Shown: piece by piece, positions 61,352 through 64,000 of the stretch
Numbering within the stretch: position 1 is the first letter of the stretch
Layout of the letters: the number at the start of each line of letters is the position of its first letter
Assembly (NCBI RefSeq): GCF_900141845.1
Contig: NZ_FQZB01000004.1
Location: 124,001-188,000, forward strand
Length of the DNA stretch: 64,000 bases
Direction of reading: 5' to 3'
From: Clostridium cavendishii DSM 21758
GTDB lineage: Bacteria; Bacillota; Clostridia; Clostridiales; Clostridiaceae
Translations under genes and position numbers: made by a program
Notes under the pieces: generated by a model
Databases searched by the model: none
Told to the model about the DNA's origin: nothing
Seen by the model: the letters and a program-made list of their open reading frames with translations, nothing else

Positions 61352-61385
61352 AAAAAATACCAGTTCTATTTTTATCTAGAACTAG
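61352..61385 (-). terminator. Terminator of the Lys-rich secreted protein gene
   Basis: CTAGTTCTA / TAGAACTGG with loop GATAAAAA, minus-strand tail TATTTTTTTG. Confidence 0.75.
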
Positions 61386-61406
61386 CACTTCTCTATTTAT
61401 TAACTT

Positions 61407-62066
61407 CTATTTTAAATATTTATTAAGTATATCAAGCTTATTTTTTAACAAACTATTTTTTTCTGCAATTACCTTTTCTAAAGTCTTAGCTTTATCATTT
61501 ATAGCCTTACTATCTTTTGAAGCCACAGCCTTTTTAAGTTCTTCATTAGCCTTTTTTTTACTTGCATTATTTGCTGTTAATTTTGTTTCAACATCCTTTA
61601 ATGCAGCTTTAACTTCGTCATTTAACTTTTTATAATAAGCATTATTTTGAAGCTTTAAATCATTTATTTCCTTTTTACCTTCTGCTTTTGTAATTGCTTT
61701 TGATTTAACCTTAGCTCCAATAGCCTTTATCTTATCCTTTAATTCTTTATCTGTAGTTTCTTTATTATGTTTTTTCTCTCCTGTAGCCTTTGCTATTTCT
61801 TTATAAATAGCAGTTTCATTTTTCAGAGCATTATCTATTGCCTTTTTAGTTTCTGCATCAAGACCTTTTATATTATCATAATAAGTCCCTTGTTTCTTCT
61901 TAGTGTTCTTTTTATCTTTATTTACTTTTTTATTTGTAGTTTTTTTCTGAGTTACTGCTGTTTTTGTAGTTTTAGTATTTGTATTATCTGTAGCTGCATA
62001 AGCTACTGTTGGTACTGTTAAAGCCATTACTAAGGCTGTTGCTATTAAAAATTTTCCTTTTATCAT
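61407..62066 (-). CDS. Secreted Lys/Ala-rich helical protein
   Basis: 219 residues. Signal peptide ~1-25 (KGKFLIATALVMALTVPTVA, cleavage near YAA). Thr/Lys-rich stretch to ~65 (TKTAVTQKKTTNKKVNKDKK), then long amphipathic helices rich in Lys, Ala, Glu (KKAIDNALKNETAIYKEIAK, KTLEKVIAEKNSLLKNKLDI). Very basic; could bind anionic wall polymers or nucleic acid. No known family recognised. ATG at 62066 with GGAAG 8 bases upstream; a GTG at 62075 overlaps the RBS. Confidence 0.7.
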   Translation of the reverse strand: MIKGKFLIATALVMALTVPTVAYAATDNTNTKTTKTAVTQKKTTNKKVNKDKKNTKKKQGTYYDNIKGLDAETKKAIDNALKNETAIYKEIAKATGEKKHNKETTDKELKDKIKAIGAKVKSKAITKAEGKKEINDLKLQNNAYYKKLNDEVKAALKDVETKLTANNASKKKANEELKKAVASKDSKAINDKAKTLEKVIAEKNSLLKNKLDILNKYLK

Positions 62067-62216
62067 TTTAAGCACTTCCTTTTTTTGTTAAGTTCATGCT
62101 TTAATTATAGACAATAATAATTTTATATATTCCTTGTAACTATATAAAATTACATTTTTCCCATTTAACATTAACCATCCACATAAATTTAAAATATTTT
62201 GTTTAGATTCTTAAAT

Positions 62217-62786
62217 TTATATATTTAACTTTTTAAATATATAATCTACTCCACCTTCTTTAAAATCTATTATTAAAAAGCTCTCATTTCCATCATAGCT
62301 AAGGCCTAATGAACCAGGATTAATAATAATCCTATCTCCATAATAAGTTATAAAACATTGTAAATGAGTATGTCCAAAAAGAACAATATCAACATTTTTA
62401 TCATAAGATTCTACAAATTCTTCTAAGGATTTCCCAGTAAATAATACTGGAATATCCATATTACTCTTTTCTGAAGAATGTACCATAAGTATTTTTTTAT
62501 TACAAATTTCAATTATTCTATTTAAGGGTATTGAGTTTATAAATTTTACTGCTTCTATTCCTGCTTCTTCTAATATATAATCTCTATGCAATTCATCATG
62601 ATTACCTAAAACACTTATAAATCTTTTATCATCCTTTATGATATTTAAAACCTCTATAGGATATAATCCACCTATAAAATCCCCTAAATTAAGTATAGTT
62701 TCTATTTTCTCTTCATCTATTACCTTTAAAAATCTATTTAACGCTACTAAATTTCCATGAATATCTGAAACTATTGCTATCTTCAT
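62217..62786 (-). CDS. YfcE/MJ0936-type metallophosphoesterase
   Basis: 189 residues. All calcineurin-like metal motifs are present: DIHGN (D-x-H), LGDFIGG (GDxxG), LGNHDELH (GNHD), MVHSS and FGHTHLQ (GHTH). Probable small-substrate phosphodiesterase in the cytoplasm. The ATG at 62786 is preferred since GGGGAG lies 6 bases upstream; the ATG at 62804 would precede it. Single gene. The 62787-63114 gap beyond shows only weak hairpins. Confidence 0.88.
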   Translation of the reverse strand: MKIAIVSDIHGNLVALNRFLKVIDEEKIETILNLGDFIGGLYPIEVLNIIKDDKRFISVLGNHDELHRDYILEEAGIEAVKFINSIPLNRIIEICNKKILMVHSSEKSNMDIPVLFTGKSLEEFVESYDKNVDIVLFGHTHLQCFITYYGDRIIINPGSLGLSYDGNESFLIIDFKEGGVDYIFKKLNI

Positions 62787-63114
62787 CTTAACTCCCCTAC
62801 CCACTAATTTAAAAATACATCATAAAATCAAAAATTTATGCTTATATTAAATACTCATTAAACCTTTACATTGTTATAAGCTTTATATCTTCTATAAAGT
62901 TTTCAAGTTAAATCTTAGTTTATGCATTAAACTTTTTCTTAATTTAACTTACTTTAAGAAGATGTATATATTATAGGTTCTATTCCAAGTTTAAGTATAT
63001 TTCTCAACTAATTTATTTTAACTGATCATCTTAAGATAATTATACATTTCTATTCACCTCGGGTAAATATCTTCAAATGAATTATCTTTATTTATATAAA
63101 ACGTAGACTCTTAG

Positions 63115-63679
63115 TCATTGTTTAAAGTTAGCACTATATTCATCCTTTGTTAGAGCATAATATAATTCACCATCATATCCGCTGTAGTGAATATCATCCA
63201 TCTTAAGTATTTTTTCAAATTTCATCCCTATCTTTTCAATTATTTTTCTTAAAGCTATATTATCAGGTTTTACTACCGCAATAATCCGCTTTAGTCCCAT
63301 CATGTCAAATCCATAATGAAGCATTGCTTTAGCAGCTTCAGTTGCTAATCCTTGGCCCCAATATTCACTGGCTAATCCATAAAATATCTCAACATCTTCT
63401 GGCTTACAATCAAGTGAACCTAATCCACACCAACCTATTACTCTTTTTATCTGCTACAGAGACACCAAACTTTATTATATTATCTGGTGTATTTTTTTCA
63501 TAACAATATTCAACCATCCATTTTATCAAATCTTCTACCCATTGATACGACATAACGCCCTCAGGTATATATGCCATCACTTTTTCATCACTGTATATTT
63601 TGTACAAATAATCAATATCTTGTATACAATATGGCTTAATAATTAACCTTTCAGTCTCAATATAAATATCCTTAAACAT
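63115..63679 (-). pseudogene. GNAT acetyltransferase (RimJ/RimL type), frameshifted
   Basis: The first part from ATG 63679, IYIETERLIIKPYCIQDIDY, to GVSVADKKSNRLVW, is the N-terminal half of a RimJ/RimL-type N-acetyltransferase. If one base is removed from the A5 run (plus-strand 63444-63448), the frame continues ADKRVIGWCGLGSLDCKPED, VEIFYGLASEYWGQGLATEA (acetyl-CoA loop, Q/RxxGxG/A-like) and AKAMLHYGFDMMGLKRIIAV, ending YSANFKQ at 63115. Reconstructed length ~187 residues, normal for the family. A single homopolymer change accounts for the break. Confidence 0.85.
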
Positions 63680-63814
63680 AAAAATTTCCTTTCAATTTGA
63701 AGGGATAATCACTTCATCCCTTTCTATTATTAAACAATTTTTTCTATGATTATTTACATAATAGCATTAGAGTTTTTATTAAAACAACCTAATATTTAAT
63801 TAATAAACAAAAAT

Positions 63815-63840
63815 AAGCCACCTAAAACAAATTAGGTAGC
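63815..63840 (-). terminator. Terminator of the last minus-strand small frame
   Basis: CTACCTAA-TTTGT-TTTAGGTGG type stem, minus-strand tail CTTATTTTTG. Confidence 0.55.
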
Positions 63841-63870
63841 ACTCTTGCTATGCTTATATTATGAACTATT

Positions 63871-63981
63871 TTAGAAGTATAGTAATTCATTTTTCATCTT
63901 ATTTTTTTCAAAAGATAAAAAATCTGCATTTATATGTAATATTCTTTCACCTTGTTCAACATTAATTTTACCTTCTCCCAT
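63871..63981 (-). CDS. Short hypothetical frame (36 residues)
   Basis: ATG 63981: MGEGKINVEQGERILHINAD then FLSFEKNKMKNELLYF. RBS weak, upstream frame closed by a stop two codons before. It may be the remnant C-terminus of a larger protein beyond the window edge; the terminator at 63815 supports transcription to the left. Otherwise 63680-63814 shows no gene. Confidence 0.35.
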   Translation of the reverse strand: MGEGKINVEQGERILHINADFLSFEKNKMKNELLYF

Positions 63982-64000
63982 TAACTTCTATGTTTTTAAA

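Overview
The window looks like chromosomal DNA of a spore-forming, motile Clostridium (sensu stricto, cluster I type). The evidence is the very AT-rich sequence, AAGGAGG-type ribosome binding sites, many TTG and GTG starts, rho-independent hairpins after most genes, a tRNA-Trp T-box before trpP, a lysine riboswitch before lysP, and clostridial families such as DUF1836, DUF4250, DUF2935, DUF3892 and butanol-type alcohol dehydrogenase. I cannot name the species.

Layout. 1-2.6 kb: a decayed phage- or bacteriocin-type lysis pair (amidase interrupted by an in-frame TGA; UviB-like holin with a frameshift), a secreted Ig-like protein and tRNA-Glu(CTC). 2.8-10.5 kb: a nitroreductase, a 1770-residue pseudokinase/STAND-ATPase/TPR/GAF/GGDEF protein and an alcohol dehydrogenase. 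10.6-25.3 kb: three chemoreceptor genes, each with a SigD-like promoter, interleaved with two of three copies of a ~520-nt structured RNA element; then a secreted cyclophilin, two tandem YhgE/Pip proteins, a DUF3892 protein and the third RNA copy. 25-36 kb: a radical SAM protein, small conserved genes, a PadR/DUF2812 operon, DUF2935, a manganese (yybP-ykoY) riboswitch in front of a broken small membrane gene, methionine aminopeptidase and a Cys-rich surface or coat protein. 36-47 kb: TrhA, LysR, two deacetylase-fold proteins, an amidase-domain protein, a leaderless Amidase_3 lysin, TrpP with T-box, a GGDEF-EAL protein and a PfkB kinase. 47-58 kb: a MarR-controlled heterodimeric ABC exporter, a nitroreductase, LysP with lysine riboswitch, DegV, a MalR-like LacI regulator and a candidate small RNA. 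58-64 kb: a free-methionine sulfoxide reductase, a GntR(YtrA)-type ABC operon headed by a broken permease gene, a Lys-rich secreted protein, a phosphodiesterase and a frameshifted acetyltransferase.

The strongest candidate for something undescribed is the three-copy RNA family (copies A 12518-13038, B 18495-19015, C 24726-25243). All copies are on the + strand and end in a strong terminator. They carry the same series of AGUC...GAUU modules and have no conserved reading frame. Comparing the copies shows compensatory changes in a long-range closing helix (P1), two internal helices (P2, P3) and the terminator stem, so the structure is under selection. Two copies directly follow chemoreceptor genes.

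Other themes are signalling (chemoreceptors, two c-di-GMP proteins, one with a pseudokinase), cell-wall hydrolysis and modification, and local regulators with readable operators (PadR, MarR, YtrA type, LacI type). At least five genes are broken, two of them at A5 homopolymers, so sequencing error must be excluded before calling them pseudogenes.
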